Program-made: the position numbers and the translations under genes
Shown: positions 24,522 through 37,569 of the stretch, piece by piece
How positions within the stretch are numbered: the first letter of the stretch is position 1
Layout of the letters: each line of letters opens with the position of its first letter
Notes under the pieces: generated by a model
Seen by the model: only the letters and a program-made list of their open reading frames with translations
Databases searched by the model: none
What the model was told of the DNA's origin: nothing
Source of the DNA: Prochlorococcus sp. AG-424-P23
GTDB taxonomy: Bacteria > Cyanobacteriota > Cyanobacteriia > PCC-6307 > Cyanobiaceae
Reading direction: 5' to 3'
NCBI GenBank assembly: GCA_003210135.1
Contig: QCNK01000004.1
Coordinates: forward strand, 32,832 to 96,831
Length of the DNA: 64,000 nucleotides

Positions 24522-24916
24522 AATGGGATCTCACTAGAATTACTGTTGTTGGAATATTGGTTATTTTCAGACTCTTTTCGAGAGCTAAGTAAGTTTAATC
24601 TATCTACCCTAACAACTGGTTTGTATCTATCCTCCCCAGTATTTTTATCTTTCCAACTATCAATTTTAAAGCTTCCTGTAATTCCAATTAAAGATCCTTT
24701 TTTAACGTAATCTGCTGCTATTTGTGCTTGTTTGCCCCATATTTCTAAATTAAACCAGTCTGGCTCTTCATCTCTGCTTCTTCTGTTAACTGCAAGAGTG
24801 AAATTCGCTACGATGCTGCCAGATTCAAAATATCTTACATCTGGTTCTCTTCCTGCTCTACCAACGAGGTTAATAGTGTTGATTTCCATAATTATATTTT
24901 TTTTAATACTACTCAT
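24518..24916 (-). CDS. ssb: Single-stranded DNA-binding protein
   Basis: INTINLVGRAGREPDVRYFESGSIVANFTLAVNRRSRDEEPDWFNLEIWGKQA; likely start at the internal ATG (MEINTINL). Confidence 0.93.
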   Translation of the reverse strand: MSSIKKNIIMEINTINLVGRAGREPDVRYFESGSIVANFTLAVNRRSRDEEPDWFNLEIWGKQAQIAADYVKKGSLIGITGSFKIDSWKDKNTGEDRYKPVVRVDRLNLLSSRKESENNQYSNNSNSSEIPF

Positions 24917-25022
24917 TTTTTTAGATTCTGCTCGAAGTTTTGCGTGCTATTCATAACCAAACGAGAGAATTCTTAGAGCTTAACAAAAAATAGATATATC
25001 ATTTAAAAAAAGATTTCTTATT

Positions 25023-26075
25023 GTGATTTTTAACAGATTCAAATTTTCTAGAGATATTGGCATAGATTTGGGAACGGCCAATACTCTCATACATGTTTCA
25101 GGTAAGGGCGTTGTTTTACAGGAACCTTCTGTAGTTGCTATGGATTTAGAAGAGGGGATTCCATTGGCCGTTGGTAAAGAAGCTAAGTTAATGCTTGGAA
25201 GAACCCCTGGCAATATAAGAGCTGTAAGACCACTAAGAGATGGGGTAATTGCAGATTTTGATGCGGCAGAACAAATGATAAAAACATTTATTCAAAAATG
25301 TAACGAAGGCAAGGGTATAGTAGCCCCAAGAATAGTGATTGGTATACCAAGTGGAGTTACCAGTGTTGAAAGAAGAGCAGTTAGGGAAGCTGGATTGGCA
25401 GGAGCTAGAGAAGTTCACTTAATTGATGAACCTGTTGCAGCTGCTATAGGAGCATCATTACCAGTAACTGAGCCAATTGGAACTATGATTGTTGATATTG
25501 GTGGTGGTACTACTGAGGTTGCAGTACTAAGTTTAGGTGGCACTGTATTGAGTGAATCGGTTCGAATAGCTGGCGACGAAATAAATGAGTCAATTGCGTT
25601 ATACCTAAAAAAAGTTCATAATTTAGTTGTTGGTGAGAGAACTGCAGAAGATATCAAAATTAAGATTGGATCCGCATTTCCAGATGATGATTTTGATAGA
25701 ACTACTTTAGAGGTGAGAGGTTTACACCTTTTATCTGGTTTACCAAGATCAGTAACTTTGACATCAGGAGAAATCAGAGAGGCAATGGCTGAAACACTTG
25801 GCAAAATAGTGGAAGCTGTAAAAAGAACTTTAGAACGAACTCCTCCTGAACTCGCTGCAGATATTGTTGATAGGGGGATTATGCTTGCAGGAGGAGGAGC
25901 TTTAGTTAGAGGTATTAATGACTTATTAAGCGATGAAACGGGAATTTTTACTCACATAGCGGAAAACCCATTGCTTTGTGTGGTTAACGGTTGTGGAGAG
26001 GTTTTGGACGATTTTAAAAAACTGAAAAGAGTAGTCGATACTCCAGACTTTATAAGGAACGCCATTAGAGATTAA
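25023..26075 (+). CDS. mreB: Rod-shape-determining protein MreB
   Basis: [49 protein letters not shown]. Confidence 0.99.
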   Translation: MIFNRFKFSRDIGIDLGTANTLIHVSGKGVVLQEPSVVAMDLEEGIPLAVGKEAKLMLGRTPGNIRAVRPLRDGVIADFDAAEQMIKTFIQKCNEGKGIVAPRIVIGIPSGVTSVERRAVREAGLAGAREVHLIDEPVAAAIGASLPVTEPIGTMIVDIGGGTTEVAVLSLGGTVLSESVRIAGDEINESIALYLKKVHNLVVGERTAEDIKIKIGSAFPDDDFDRTTLEVRGLHLLSGLPRSVTLTSGEIREAMAETLGKIVEAVKRTLERTPPELAADIVDRGIMLAGGGALVRGINDLLSDETGIFTHIAENPLLCVVNGCGEVLDDFKKLKRVVDTPDFIRNAIRD

Positions 26076-26079
26076 TATC

Positions 26080-26829
26080 ATGTTAGATGTCCGACGAATC
26101 TCTACTAGTCGTTGGTGGCATAAAAAGAAAAGTTGGTTTTTTTTTGGAATCTTTGTATTTTTGGTGTTTGTCAGGATATCAAAGGGATCTTTTTATAAGG
26201 ATTTTTATTATTTTATTTCAAAGCCTTTTTGGCCTGGTCAATTTCAAAAAGAATTAATACTTAAGAGTATAGACCAAGAATCTTTAGTAAAGTTAAATCT
26301 TCTTAAAAAGGATAATGTAAGGTTGCGTAAAATCTTATCTCTGCAAGAATCATCTAGTAAAGAGAATATTTCAGCCGCAGTTATTTCAAGAAAAACTGGC
26401 GGTTGGTGGAGACAAATAATATTAAACAAAGGTTCAAAGGATGGAGTTGAAATTGGTAATATTGTTATTGGTCCAGGTGGATTGTTAGGGAGAGTAAACG
26501 ATACTTCTTTATTCACTTCCTCAGTAACCTTAATAACCTCTCCAGAAAGTAAGTTAGGCGTTTGGGTCGATAGAATTCAAATTAATGGATTACTCGTTGG
26601 CTTAGGAGATGATTTACCTAGCTTAATACTTTATTCAAAAGATGCTGATATTAAAGTCGGAGATTTTGTATCATCTTCTCCTGCAAGTACGTTATTACCT
26701 CCAAATATCCCTATTGGTATTGTCCAATCTATAGATAAAACACTGAAATCAAAGAAAACTGCAAAAATATTACTTTTGGCAAAACCTCAAGTTATTGATT
26801 GGGTGCAAATTTTGAAAGTAAATATTTAA
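26080..26829 (+). CDS. mreC: Rod-shape-determining protein MreC
   Basis: TM followed by coiled coil and beta domain; VISRKTGGWWRQIILNKGSKDGVEIGNIVIGPGGLLGRV. Confidence 0.95.
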   Translation: MLDVRRISTSRWWHKKKSWFFFGIFVFLVFVRISKGSFYKDFYYFISKPFWPGQFQKELILKSIDQESLVKLNLLKKDNVRLRKILSLQESSSKENISAAVISRKTGGWWRQIILNKGSKDGVEIGNIVIGPGGLLGRVNDTSLFTSSVTLITSPESKLGVWVDRIQINGLLVGLGDDLPSLILYSKDADIKVGDFVSSSPASTLLPPNIPIGIVQSIDKTLKSKKTAKILLLAKPQVIDWVQILKVNI

Positions 26830-27347
26830 TGAATAAACTTTTCACAAAGAAATCATCCATATTTTGCTTTATTTTTATCCCAATTATTTTTTTGTGGCAC
26901 CCTAATTGGCTCGGGTTTTTAGGGGTTCAGCCATATTGGCCATTATTTTGGTTACTGCCTTGGTCAATGATTAATGGATCAATGAACGGACTAATATTTG
27001 GTTTGTTTTTAGGTCTAATTTTAGACTCTCTAACTTTAGATAATAACTTTACTCAGATACCAGGCTTAATTCTATGTGGAATTTTGTTTGGGCGAATTAA
27101 ATTGCACAGTGATATTTTGGTGGGACATTTTAGGCATGGTTTAATTTGTTCTTTTGGAAGTTTTTTATGTGGGACTCTTTATTTTTTACAAATTTTGTTT
27201 AGAAATTTTTCAGATTTGTCTTTTTTATTATTTATTCCTGCTTTAAAAAATATCTTAGCTGAAGTTTTTCTGACAGGTTTATTTGCTCCCTTTATCTGCT
27301 CTCAACTATTAATAATATTTAAATTTTCAAAGAGAAAATTGCATTAA
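26829..27347 (+). CDS. mreD: MreD-like rod-shape-determining membrane protein
   Basis: TAATG stop/start overlap with mreC; multi-TM; syntenic position. The track start (TTG 26799) is probably too early. Confidence 0.8.
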   Translation: MNKLFTKKSSIFCFIFIPIIFLWHPNWLGFLGVQPYWPLFWLLPWSMINGSMNGLIFGLFLGLILDSLTLDNNFTQIPGLILCGILFGRIKLHSDILVGHFRHGLICSFGSFLCGTLYFLQILFRNFSDLSFLLFIPALKNILAEVFLTGLFAPFICSQLLIIFKFSKRKLH

Positions 27348-27526
27348 TATCCTTTACAAGGAAGTATAAATTGTGAAAAAAAATTCATATTCTAAAAATA
27401 TTTAATATTTTTGTAAATCTATTGAATATTTCTTTGAGGGTTCGTAATGTTATATTTTTAATTGTTAGAATAAATATTCATAGCAATAATTCTTTGCTTT
27501 GAAATATCGACAAATCTTTTTTAACT

Positions 27527-28273
27527 ATGTCAAAAGCAAGAATTTTAGTTGTTGATGATGAACCAGCAGTTTTGAAGGTATTAGTTACAAGGCTTCAACT
27601 AGCTGGATATCAAGTATATTCAGCAACTAATGGGGAAGAAGCTCTAGAGTCTTTTCACAGAGATTCCCCAGACTTGATAGTTCTTGATGTCATGCTTCCA
27701 AAAATGGATGGTTTTGCTGTTTGCAGAAGAATTAGAGCTGAATCTGTTGTACCAATAATATTTTTAACCGCTCTTGAGGCTATTTCAGAGAGAGTTGCAG
27801 GCTTGGATTTAGGGGCTGATGATTATTTATCTAAACCATTTAGCCCAAAAGAGTTAGAGGCTAGGATAGCTACTATTTTAAGAAGAATGGGACCTACTGT
27901 ATCCGTTACTGAAACTAAAGAGGTTCCATCTGGCAAGGGAGTTATGAAATTTGGAAGTTTAGTTGTTGATACTAATCGCAGACAAGTCTCTAGAGCAGGG
28001 GAAAGAATTAGCTTAACTTATACTGAATTTAGTCTCCTAGAATTATTATTTGATGAGCCTGGTAAAGTTGTTCCCCGAGCAGAAATTTTAGAACAACTAT
28101 GGGGTTATCCTCCTCGTAGAGCTGCTGATTTAAGAGTTGTAGATGTATATGTAGCTAGATTAAGAGGCAAATTGGAACCAGATCCAAGAAATCCTGAACT
28201 AATATTAACTGTTAGAGGGATTGGTTATGCATCTCAGAGAGTTGGCGAAACAGCAACATCTTTGGCAAGTTGA
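27527..28273 (+). CDS. rpaB: OmpR-family response regulator, RpaB-like
   Basis: RILVVDDEPAVLKVLVTRLQLAGYQV; ERVAGLDLGADDYLSKPFSPKELEARI; C-terminal winged helix. RpaB rather than RpaA is from recall. Confidence 0.8.
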   Translation: MSKARILVVDDEPAVLKVLVTRLQLAGYQVYSATNGEEALESFHRDSPDLIVLDVMLPKMDGFAVCRRIRAESVVPIIFLTALEAISERVAGLDLGADDYLSKPFSPKELEARIATILRRMGPTVSVTETKEVPSGKGVMKFGSLVVDTNRRQVSRAGERISLTYTEFSLLELLFDEPGKVVPRAEILEQLWGYPPRRAADLRVVDVYVARLRGKLEPDPRNPELILTVRGIGYASQRVGETATSLAS

Positions 28274-28323
28274 ACCATGTTCTGATAATTTTATTAAATA
28301 AAACAAATATATTAAAATAAATT

Positions 28324-29862
28324 TTGTCTGAAATAAGAGAAGCACGCTTACAAAAAGCCAATTCATTAGTCAATAAAGGATTTGCTTCTTATGCAGAGAG
28401 TTTTAGGGTTTCACATACTACAAAATTTCTTATTCAAAAATTTGAGTATTTAGAAAATGGTCAAGAGGAAGACTTCAAAGTTTCTATAGCAGGTAGAGTG
28501 ATGGCAAAAAGGGTAATGGGTAAAATTGCCTTTTTTACAATAAGCGATCAAGAAAGTCAGATTCAGCTTTACCTAGATAAAAGAATTATCAATTGTAATT
28601 TAGAAAATCAAAAATTACTTTCTTATGAAGATATTAAGGAAATCGTAGATATTGGTGATTGGATAGGCGTCTGCGGAACTATTAAAAAAACCAATAAAGG
28701 CGAGCTTTCAATTAGAGTAGAAAAATGGGAAATGTTATCCAAATCATTGCAACCTCTACCAGATAAATGGCATGGATTGACTGATATCGAAAAAAGATAT
28801 AGACAACGTTATTTAGATTTAATAGTAAATCCTCGCTCTAAAAATGTATTTAAAACAAGAGCAAAATGTATAAGTTTCATAAGAAAATGGCTAGACAATA
28901 GAAATTTTTTAGAGATAGAGACTCCAATTCTGCAATCTGAAGCTGGTGGTGCTGAAGCAAGACCATTTATTACTCATCACAATACATTAGATATTCCGCT
29001 GTATCTAAGAATAGCCACAGAATTACATTTAAAAAGAATGGTTGTTGGTGGATTTGAAAAAGTTTATGAATTGGGAAGAATTTTCCGCAATGAGGGTATA
29101 AGTACAAAACATAATCCAGAATTTACTTCAGTTGAAATTTATCAAGCTTTTTCCAACTATGTCGATATGATGGATTTAACAGAGGAATTGATCAAAGATA
29201 TTGTAATTGATGCGTGTGGGTCTTCAGTTATAAATTATCAAAATCATGTAATTGATTTTTCTAAACCTTGGGCAAGAATATCTATGAAAGATATAGTCAA
29301 AAAATATACGGGGCTTGATTTTGATTCTTTCAGTGGAGACTTTCAAGCAGCAAAACAAGCCGTAAAAAGTATAAATGTTGAATTTTCTAATAAAGTGAAT
29401 ACTATGGGAAGGCTTTTAAATGAAGTCTTCGAGCAAAAAGTAGAGTCAGAACTTTTACAACCTACTTTTGTTATCGATTATCCTGTCGAAATTTCTCCCT
29501 TAGCTAGATCTCATATCGATAATAGAGAAATAGTTCAGAGATTTGAATTATTTATTGTTGGTCGAGAACTTGCAAATGCGTTTAGTGAGTTAATAGATCC
29601 AGTTGATCAAAGAGAAAGAATGGAATTGCAGCAATCTCTTAGAGATGCAGGAGATCAAGAAGCTCATTGTATAGATGAAGATTTTTTAAATGCTTTAGAG
29701 ATTGGCATGCCTCCTACTGGAGGATTAGGCATAGGTATTGATAGACTTATTATGTTAATTACTAATAGTCCATCCATTAGAGATGTCATCCCTTTCCCAT
29801 TGTTAAAACCAGAAATAACTTCTAATAAAAATCAAAAATTACCCTTGAATGAAGTAAAATAG
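28324..29862 (+). CDS. lysS: Lysyl-tRNA synthetase (class II, TTG start)
   Basis: [72 protein letters not shown]. Confidence 0.98.
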   Translation: MSEIREARLQKANSLVNKGFASYAESFRVSHTTKFLIQKFEYLENGQEEDFKVSIAGRVMAKRVMGKIAFFTISDQESQIQLYLDKRIINCNLENQKLLSYEDIKEIVDIGDWIGVCGTIKKTNKGELSIRVEKWEMLSKSLQPLPDKWHGLTDIEKRYRQRYLDLIVNPRSKNVFKTRAKCISFIRKWLDNRNFLEIETPILQSEAGGAEARPFITHHNTLDIPLYLRIATELHLKRMVVGGFEKVYELGRIFRNEGISTKHNPEFTSVEIYQAFSNYVDMMDLTEELIKDIVIDACGSSVINYQNHVIDFSKPWARISMKDIVKKYTGLDFDSFSGDFQAAKQAVKSINVEFSNKVNTMGRLLNEVFEQKVESELLQPTFVIDYPVEISPLARSHIDNREIVQRFELFIVGRELANAFSELIDPVDQRERMELQQSLRDAGDQEAHCIDEDFLNALEIGMPPTGGLGIGIDRLIMLITNSPSIRDVIPFPLLKPEITSNKNQKLPLNEVK

Positions 29863-29890
29863 ATAAATTAATCCAATACGAATTTTTTAA

Positions 29891-30136
29891 ATGAGTGGTG
29901 AACGTGTTGGTTTCCGTTTTAAACACGCGGACGCAGTAGTTAAAAGAAATCCTCAAGGCCGATCAAGAAGAGGATGGGTTATTGAACCAGTAGAGCAAAC
30001 TACAAGCAGGGGTACAAAAATGCCTGCATACAAAATTCGTTGGAGAGATAGTGAAAGACCTGAAACTGTATTGCAGCATATGTTAATCGCAGATCCAGAT
30101 CCTTCTCCCCCTCCAAGTTCAGTAAGTTTAGATTGA
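29891..30136 (+). CDS. Conserved small picocyanobacterial protein, unknown function
   Basis: 81 aa ORF with coding-like composition; RRGWVIEPVEQTTSRGTKMPAYKIRWRDSERPETVLQHML; sits between lysS and smpB. Confidence 0.8.
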   Translation: MSGERVGFRFKHADAVVKRNPQGRSRRGWVIEPVEQTTSRGTKMPAYKIRWRDSERPETVLQHMLIADPDPSPPPSSVSLD

Positions 30137-30163
30137 TAGTTTTATTTAGTCTGGATTATATTT

Positions 30164-30658
30164 TTATCTTTGTAGTGCAGAGTTAATTTCTTTTTTGATA
30201 CTTTTTTGTTTTTCATCTAGTCTTTTGTCGTATAATTTTTTCCCTTTACCGACTCCAATAGTTAGTTTTATCCATGAGCCTTTTAAATAAAGAGATAATG
30301 GAACAATAGTCATTCCTTTTTTTTCAGTATTAGATTTCAGTTTTATTATTTCTTTTTTATGTAAAAGTAACTTTCTATTTCTTAAGGGATCATGATTAAA
30401 AAAAGACCCCACATTTTTATGTGGTGAAATGTGAACATTTAATAATAGAATCTCACCATCTCTGAATGAGCAGTACCCATCTCTTAAATTTGCTTTTCCA
30501 TTTCTAATAGACTTTACTTCAGTCCCTAAAAGTTCAATTCCAGCTTCGATTGTTTCAGATATGGCATATTGATATTTTGCATATCTATTCTCAGCTAGAC
30601 GTTTAAAATTATTTTCTTTTTTGCTGTTTTTTTTAACTTTGTTTGAATTTTTTGCCAT
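30164..30658 (-). CDS. smpB: SsrA-binding protein SmpB
   Basis: [54 protein letters not shown]. Confidence 0.97.
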   Translation of the reverse strand: MAKNSNKVKKNSKKENNFKRLAENRYAKYQYAISETIEAGIELLGTEVKSIRNGKANLRDGYCSFRDGEILLLNVHISPHKNVGSFFNHDPLRNRKLLLHKKEIIKLKSNTEKKGMTIVPLSLYLKGSWIKLTIGVGKGKKLYDKRLDEKQKSIKKEINSALQR

Positions 30659-30710
30659 TTTAGTTGTAAAAAATCTTTCTACTCAGAGCAATTGCAATTA
30701 ACCTTTCATT

Positions 30711-31769
30711 ATGGCAATAATTTCTTCTAACATAGGTGATCATGACTTTACTTCTCGTAAAAAAGAGCTTAGGTTAGTTGATTCAAAAATTATTCCAGAG
30801 GAAAAAAGAAATAATAACCTTAACTTAGCCCGGCCTCTTACGTTGAGAGAATTTATTGGCCAAGAAAAACTTAAGTCTTCTTTAAGAATAGCTGTAGATG
30901 CTTCAATTTATAGAAAAGAACCTTTGGAACATATTCTTTTATATGGACAGCCTGGTCTAGGTAAGACGACTTTAGCTTATTTGATAGCTCATGAAATGGA
31001 TACAAAATGTAAGATAGCTACTGCCCCCTCAATTGAAAGACCTAGAGATATTGTAGGGTTACTACTTGGATTAAAAGAAGGTGAAATTTTATTTATTGAT
31101 GAGATACATCGCTTAAATAGGTTAACTGAAGAATTGTTATATTCAGCAATGGAGGATTTTAGACTAGATTTAACTATGGGAGCTAATAGAGGAGCACGTT
31201 GCAGAACAATAAATCTTCCTAAGTTTACTCTGATTGGTGCGACAACTAAATTAGCTTCAATTAGTTCTCCTCTCAGAGATAGATTTGGAATATCTCAAAA
31301 AATTGAATTCTATTCGTATGATGAACTAAAACAAATAATTGAAAATTTTTCTCGATTAATAAACCTTAATTTAGATGATGAAGCATCTTATAATTTAGCA
31401 AAAATATCTCGAGGGACTCCAAGAATTGCTTTGAGATTATTAAGACGAATTAGAGATTATGCTCAAGTTGTAAAAAAAACTAATTTTATCTCTATAAATT
31501 TAATAAAAAAAGCTTTAAATTCATATCAAATCGATGAAAAAGGATTGGATTCATTAGATAGACAATATTTATCTTTTCTAAACCAAAATAATAATATTCC
31601 TACTGGCTTAGATTCAATCGCAGCTGGACTGGGGGATGATTCTTCAATGTTAGAATTTGTAGTTGAGCCATATCTAATTCAAATTGGTTTTCTCACGAGA
31701 ACTCCGAGAGGAAGATTGCTTACTGCTTCAGGGAAAAAGTACATTGACTCAGAAAATGATAATTTTTAA
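30711..31769 (+). CDS. ruvB: Holliday junction branch migration helicase RuvB
   Basis: [67 protein letters not shown]. Confidence 0.98.
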   Translation: MAIISSNIGDHDFTSRKKELRLVDSKIIPEEKRNNNLNLARPLTLREFIGQEKLKSSLRIAVDASIYRKEPLEHILLYGQPGLGKTTLAYLIAHEMDTKCKIATAPSIERPRDIVGLLLGLKEGEILFIDEIHRLNRLTEELLYSAMEDFRLDLTMGANRGARCRTINLPKFTLIGATTKLASISSPLRDRFGISQKIEFYSYDELKQIIENFSRLINLNLDDEASYNLAKISRGTPRIALRLLRRIRDYAQVVKKTNFISINLIKKALNSYQIDEKGLDSLDRQYLSFLNQNNNIPTGLDSIAAGLGDDSSMLEFVVEPYLIQIGFLTRTPRGRLLTASGKKYIDSENDNF

Positions 31770-32544
31770 AAAAGTTAAGGTTTGTTTCTTAATATTTTTT
31801 GTTTGTGTCAACATTTTTTTCATTGCTCCATGCTATTCATTATCTTTGAGAGAGAATTGGTTTAAAAACGCATTAGATTTAAGTTCAGCCGGAAAATTTA
31901 ATCTCGCTTTACAAGAATGGAACCACTATCTTGATTCTTATCCTAATGATGCTGCAGGTTTGAGCAATAGAGGAAATGTAAGACTCGTTATAGGAGATGT
32001 TGAAGGATCAATTGATGACCAAAATAAGGCAATAAGTTTAAATCCTAGTGAAATTGATCCTTACATTAATAGAGGTATAGCAGAGGAATCTTTGGGCTTA
32101 TGGTCACAAGCGAAAGAAGATTATATGTTTGTTATTTCGCAAGATAGTAAAAATTTCTCTGCATTATATAATTTGGCCAATGTTGAAAATTCAATATCAA
32201 AGTGGGAGAAAGCAAGGGATTTGTTTGCAAAAGCTGCTACATATAATCCTGGATTTGCTATGGCAAGGTCAAGTATGGCTTTAGCCGATTACCAGTTAGG
32301 AAATATTGATAAATCTGAAAAAGAATTAAAAAAATTAATTAGACGTTATCCAACTTTTGCAGATGCGAGGGCAGCTTTAACAGCCTTGAATTGGTCTAAA
32401 GGTGAATCTGGTCACGCAGAGAGTAATTGGATAGCAGTAACTGAATTAGATCCTAGGTATAGTGATGAAGAATGGTTAAAAACAATAAGAAGATGGCCTC
32501 CAAAACCAATTAAAGATTTAATGAACTTTATCGATTTAAAATAA
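31756..32544 (+). CDS. TPR-repeat protein with N-terminal signal/anchor
   Basis: Likely ATG at 31756 ([28 protein letters not shown]), not 31684; TPR motifs such as [42 protein letters not shown]. Confidence 0.88.
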   Translation: MIIFKKVKVCFLIFFVCVNIFFIAPCYSLSLRENWFKNALDLSSAGKFNLALQEWNHYLDSYPNDAAGLSNRGNVRLVIGDVEGSIDDQNKAISLNPSEIDPYINRGIAEESLGLWSQAKEDYMFVISQDSKNFSALYNLANVENSISKWEKARDLFAKAATYNPGFAMARSSMALADYQLGNIDKSEKELKKLIRRYPTFADARAALTALNWSKGESGHAESNWIAVTELDPRYSDEEWLKTIRRWPPKPIKDLMNFIDLK

Positions 32545-32547
32545 GTA

Positions 32548-33732
32548 ATGAATAGAGATCAGTTTTTTAAAAAGATTGATTCATTGAATGATGAATTAAT
32601 TAGCTTAAGAAGACATATCCATGCACATCCGGAATTAAGTGGACTTGAAAATCAAACAGCAATTTTGATAAGTGGTTATTTAAAAAATATTGGTTGGAAT
32701 GTCAGAGAATCTATAGGTAGGACTGGAGTTGTAGCTGATTTTGGTCCCTTAGATAAGGGTATCATAGGCTTAAGAGTGGATATGGATGCATTGCCAATAT
32801 TTGAGGAGACTAAATTAAGTTTTTCTTCAAAAGTAGATGGTATTATGCATGCTTGTGGTCACGATTTACATATATCAATCGGATTGGGCGTAGCAAAAAT
32901 TGTTAAGGATTTAAATTTGAATTTTGGGACTAGGATAATTTTTCAGCCCGCTGAAGAAATTGCGAGTGGAGCTAGATGGATGATTAAGGATGGTGTAACT
33001 AATGGTTTAACTTATATTCTGGGAGTTCATGTCTACCCCGATTTATCTGTAGGGACTATAGGGATTAAAGAGGGGAGTTTAACTGCAGCAGCAGGAGAAC
33101 TCAAGGTAGAGGTTAAAGGTAAATCAGGTCATGGTGCGCGACCTCATGAGGGGGTTGATGCTATTTGGGTTGCCTCTAAAATTATCTCGGGAATTCAAGA
33201 ATTGATAACACGGAAGTTAGATCCTTTAGATCCTGTAGTAATAACTTTTGGTAAAATAAATGGTGGCAATGCATACAATGTTCTTGCAGAAAAGGTTAAT
33301 TTAATTGGAACGGTAAGATGCACTAATGTTAAGTTATTTAAGAATATTGGTAATTGGCTTAATGAAAATATCTCTTCTCTAGCTAAAAGTTGTGGAGCGG
33401 ATGCAAAAGTAATATTTAAAGAAATTACTCCACCAGTTAATAATAATTCAGAAATTAATAGAGTCCTCCGAAATTCGGGAATTAGTGTTTTGGGTCAAGA
33501 AAATGTTATTGAATTACAAAAACCATCATTAGGTGCTGAAGATTTCGCTGAGTTCCTGAATGAGATACCTGGTGCAATGTTTAGGCTTGGTGTTTCAAGT
33601 TCAAATGGATGCGCTCCACTACATAGTTCTAGATTTGATCCAGATGAAAGAGCTATTTCTGTTGGAATTAAAGTCATAACAGAATCCATAGTAAAATTAA
33701 ACAATGAAATAGTTAATACAGATGATAAATGA
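32548..33732 (+). CDS. M20-family amidohydrolase/peptidase
   Basis: RRHIHAHPELSGLE; GLRVDMDALPI; HACGHDLHISIGLG; GKSGHGARPHEGVDAIW; GAEDFAEF. Confidence 0.95.
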   Translation: MNRDQFFKKIDSLNDELISLRRHIHAHPELSGLENQTAILISGYLKNIGWNVRESIGRTGVVADFGPLDKGIIGLRVDMDALPIFEETKLSFSSKVDGIMHACGHDLHISIGLGVAKIVKDLNLNFGTRIIFQPAEEIASGARWMIKDGVTNGLTYILGVHVYPDLSVGTIGIKEGSLTAAAGELKVEVKGKSGHGARPHEGVDAIWVASKIISGIQELITRKLDPLDPVVITFGKINGGNAYNVLAEKVNLIGTVRCTNVKLFKNIGNWLNENISSLAKSCGADAKVIFKEITPPVNNNSEINRVLRNSGISVLGQENVIELQKPSLGAEDFAEFLNEIPGAMFRLGVSSSNGCAPLHSSRFDPDERAISVGIKVITESIVKLNNEIVNTDDK

Positions 33733-33938
33733 AAATCAATAAAAGATTTATTTTGTCTTTTGTGGCTCCTGTCATGATACTTATGTGTTTGATTGGCTTA
33801 ATATTCAGAGACAAAACAAAAAAGATTTTTTATTTTCCTATTGGCCTCATGGGTATTGCAATAATTTTGGAGAGGGGTGTAAGTAGAAAGTTCAATAGGG
33901 AAAATATTTTAAAGAAGATAAATTCCTATAAAAAATAA
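33729..33938 (+). CDS. Small two-TM membrane protein, unknown function
   Basis: 69 aa; ATGA overlap with the upstream gene; two hydrophobic helices. Confidence 0.6.
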   Translation: MKINKRFILSFVAPVMILMCLIGLIFRDKTKKIFYFPIGLMGIAIILERGVSRKFNRENILKKINSYKK

Positions 33939-33960
33939 ATTAATAATTTTATTTATTTTT
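33931..33960 (+). terminator. AT-only terminator-like hairpin
   Basis: AAAAATAAA ... TTTATTTTT perfect 9-bp inverted repeat with 12-nt loop ending in a T-rich tail; at the end of the operon and before the thiC leader. Confidence 0.35.
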
Positions 33961-34009
33961 AAGCAATATGTGATGACTATTTTTTAGAAAAGAGCTATTA
34001 ATAAGATTA

Positions 34010-34092
34010 ATACTAGGGGTGCTAGGAAATAACTTAGCTGAGATCATACCCTTTGAACCTTAATTAGTGCTCCTGATTCAGGGAAGTGGAAC
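34010..34092 (+). promoter_or_regulatory. TPP riboswitch (THI element)-like leader of thiC
   Basis: ACTAGGGGTGC...GCTGAGATCATACCCTTTGAACCT...CAGGGAAGT immediately upstream of thiC. Confidence 0.85.
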
Positions 34093-34132
34093 TTTGATCA
34101 AACTTTAGTAATAAACTTTTAAAAATTTGTAA

Positions 34133-35506
<1,374 letters not shown>

Positions 35507-35519
35507 TTATTATTATTAT

Positions 35520-37526
35520 TTATAGAATTTCTTTTGTTTTATTAACGACGTTTTCAACTGTAAATCCGAAATTCTTCAAACATTCTCCACCTGGTGCTGA
35601 TGCCCCAAACCTGTCCATAGTAATACATATACCTTCAAAACCTGTGTATTTATGCCAGCCAAATGAATGGGCAGCTTCTACTACAACTCTCTTTGTAACA
35701 CTACTAGGTAAAACACTCTCTTTGTAAGATTCTTCTTGCTCTTCGAAAAGTTCTACGCAAGGCATAGAGACAACTCTAGTTTTTTTACCTAAGTTTGCAA
35801 TCTCTTTACTTGCTTCAATACAAAGGTTTAGTTCACTACCTGTGCCAATAAATATTAAATCTGGTGTGCCTTCGCAGTCAGAAACTATATAACCTCCTAA
35901 TGCAACTTTTTCAATTGAAGTATTCTCTTGATTAGGCATACCTTGTCTACTTAAACAGAGGGCAGAAGGTCTTTTTCGATTTTGAACAGCAATCTTATAT
36001 GATCCACTCGTCTCATTACCATCTCCTGGTCTGAAAACTAGCATGTTAGGCATAGCACGAAGGGAAGGAATAGTTTCAATAGGTTGATGTGTTGGACCAT
36101 CTTCGCCTACACCAATTGAATCATGAGTTAAAACATAAATCACTCCTAATTCGCTGAGTGCTGATAGTCTCATTGAACCTCTCATATAATCAGCAAAAAC
36201 AAGGAAGGTTCCACCATAAGGAATAAGACCGCTATTGTGATAAGCAATACCATTAAGTATTGCTGCCATTGTGTGCTCTCTTACTCCAAAATGTAAATAT
36301 CTTTTTTCAGGGCTATGAGGCTGGAACGATCCAGTTTCTCCCTTAATATCTGTGTAGTTAGAGTGAGTTAAATCTGCAGAACCACCAATTAATTCAGGCA
36401 GATTAGGACCTAGAGCACCTAAACATATTTGTGAATGCTTTCTTGTGGCTAAACCTTTGTCATCAGGTGTGTATGAGGGCAGATCTGAGTCCCAATTATC
36501 GGGTAATTCGCCTTTTAACATTCTGTTCAACTCAGCACCTTCAGATGGATATTTCTTTTTATATTCTTCAAATCTAGAATCCCATTCTTTCTCTAAAATT
36601 TCTCCTTTGTTTATTGATTTTCTAAATTGTGCGTATACTTCATCTGGTATTTCAAATGGAGGATATTCCCAATTTAGAAAATCTCTAGTTAATGCAGCTT
36701 CTTCTTCTCCAACGGCTGCTCCATGAATCCCAGCTGTGTCTGATTTATTGGGCGAACCATATCCTATGGTTGTAGAAATTTTTATAATTGAAGGTTTATC
36801 AGTAACTAATTTTGCTTTTTCAATAGCTTCAGTTATTCCTTTAACATCATGATTACCATCTTCAACATGTTGTACATGCCATCCATAAGCTTCATATCTT
36901 TTTAAAACATCTTCAGTGAAAGAAACATCAGTGCGCCCATCAATCGTAATTTGATTATCGTCATATAATGCAATTAATTTTCCAAGCTTGAGGTGACCAG
37001 CTAATGAGCAAGCCTCTGATGCAATACCTTCTTGATTACAGCCGTCACCCATTATGACGTAAGTATAGTGATCAACGATATTACAATCAGGCTTATTAAA
37101 TTTAGCTGCTAAGTGAGTTTCAGCTATTGCTAAACCAACTGCATTAGAAATTCCTGCTCCAAGAGGTCCAGCTGTAACTTCAACTCCTTCAGTTTCGAAT
37201 GTTTCTGGATGTCCAGGAGTTTTGGATCCCCACTGTCTAAATTCTTTAATATCTTCTATGGAAACTGATTTGTATCCAGTCAAATGTAGTAGTGAATATA
37301 ACAACATGCAGCCATGTCCAGCTGATAATACAAAACGATCTCTATTAAACCATTTTGGATTATTGGGGTTGTGATTCAGTATATTTTGCCATAGTGCATA
37401 ACCCATAGGAGCGCACCCCATTGGCAATCCAGGATGTCCACTATTAGATTTATTTACTGCATCTACAGCAAGCATTCTTATACTATTTACACAAAGTGAT
37501 TCTAATGAAACAGATGCAGCGACCAT
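35520..37526 (-). CDS. tktA: Transketolase
   Basis: [62 protein letters not shown]. Confidence 0.99.
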   Translation of the reverse strand: MVAASVSLESLCVNSIRMLAVDAVNKSNSGHPGLPMGCAPMGYALWQNILNHNPNNPKWFNRDRFVLSAGHGCMLLYSLLHLTGYKSVSIEDIKEFRQWGSKTPGHPETFETEGVEVTAGPLGAGISNAVGLAIAETHLAAKFNKPDCNIVDHYTYVIMGDGCNQEGIASEACSLAGHLKLGKLIALYDDNQITIDGRTDVSFTEDVLKRYEAYGWHVQHVEDGNHDVKGITEAIEKAKLVTDKPSIIKISTTIGYGSPNKSDTAGIHGAAVGEEEAALTRDFLNWEYPPFEIPDEVYAQFRKSINKGEILEKEWDSRFEEYKKKYPSEGAELNRMLKGELPDNWDSDLPSYTPDDKGLATRKHSQICLGALGPNLPELIGGSADLTHSNYTDIKGETGSFQPHSPEKRYLHFGVREHTMAAILNGIAYHNSGLIPYGGTFLVFADYMRGSMRLSALSELGVIYVLTHDSIGVGEDGPTHQPIETIPSLRAMPNMLVFRPGDGNETSGSYKIAVQNRKRPSALCLSRQGMPNQENTSIEKVALGGYIVSDCEGTPDLIFIGTGSELNLCIEASKEIANLGKKTRVVSMPCVELFEEQEESYKESVLPSSVTKRVVVEAAHSFGWHKYTGFEGICITMDRFGASAPGGECLKNFGFTVENVVNKTKEIL

Positions 37527-37569
37527 TGTTTTAAAAAAAGATAATTTGGAAATACAGAATTGGTTGTCC

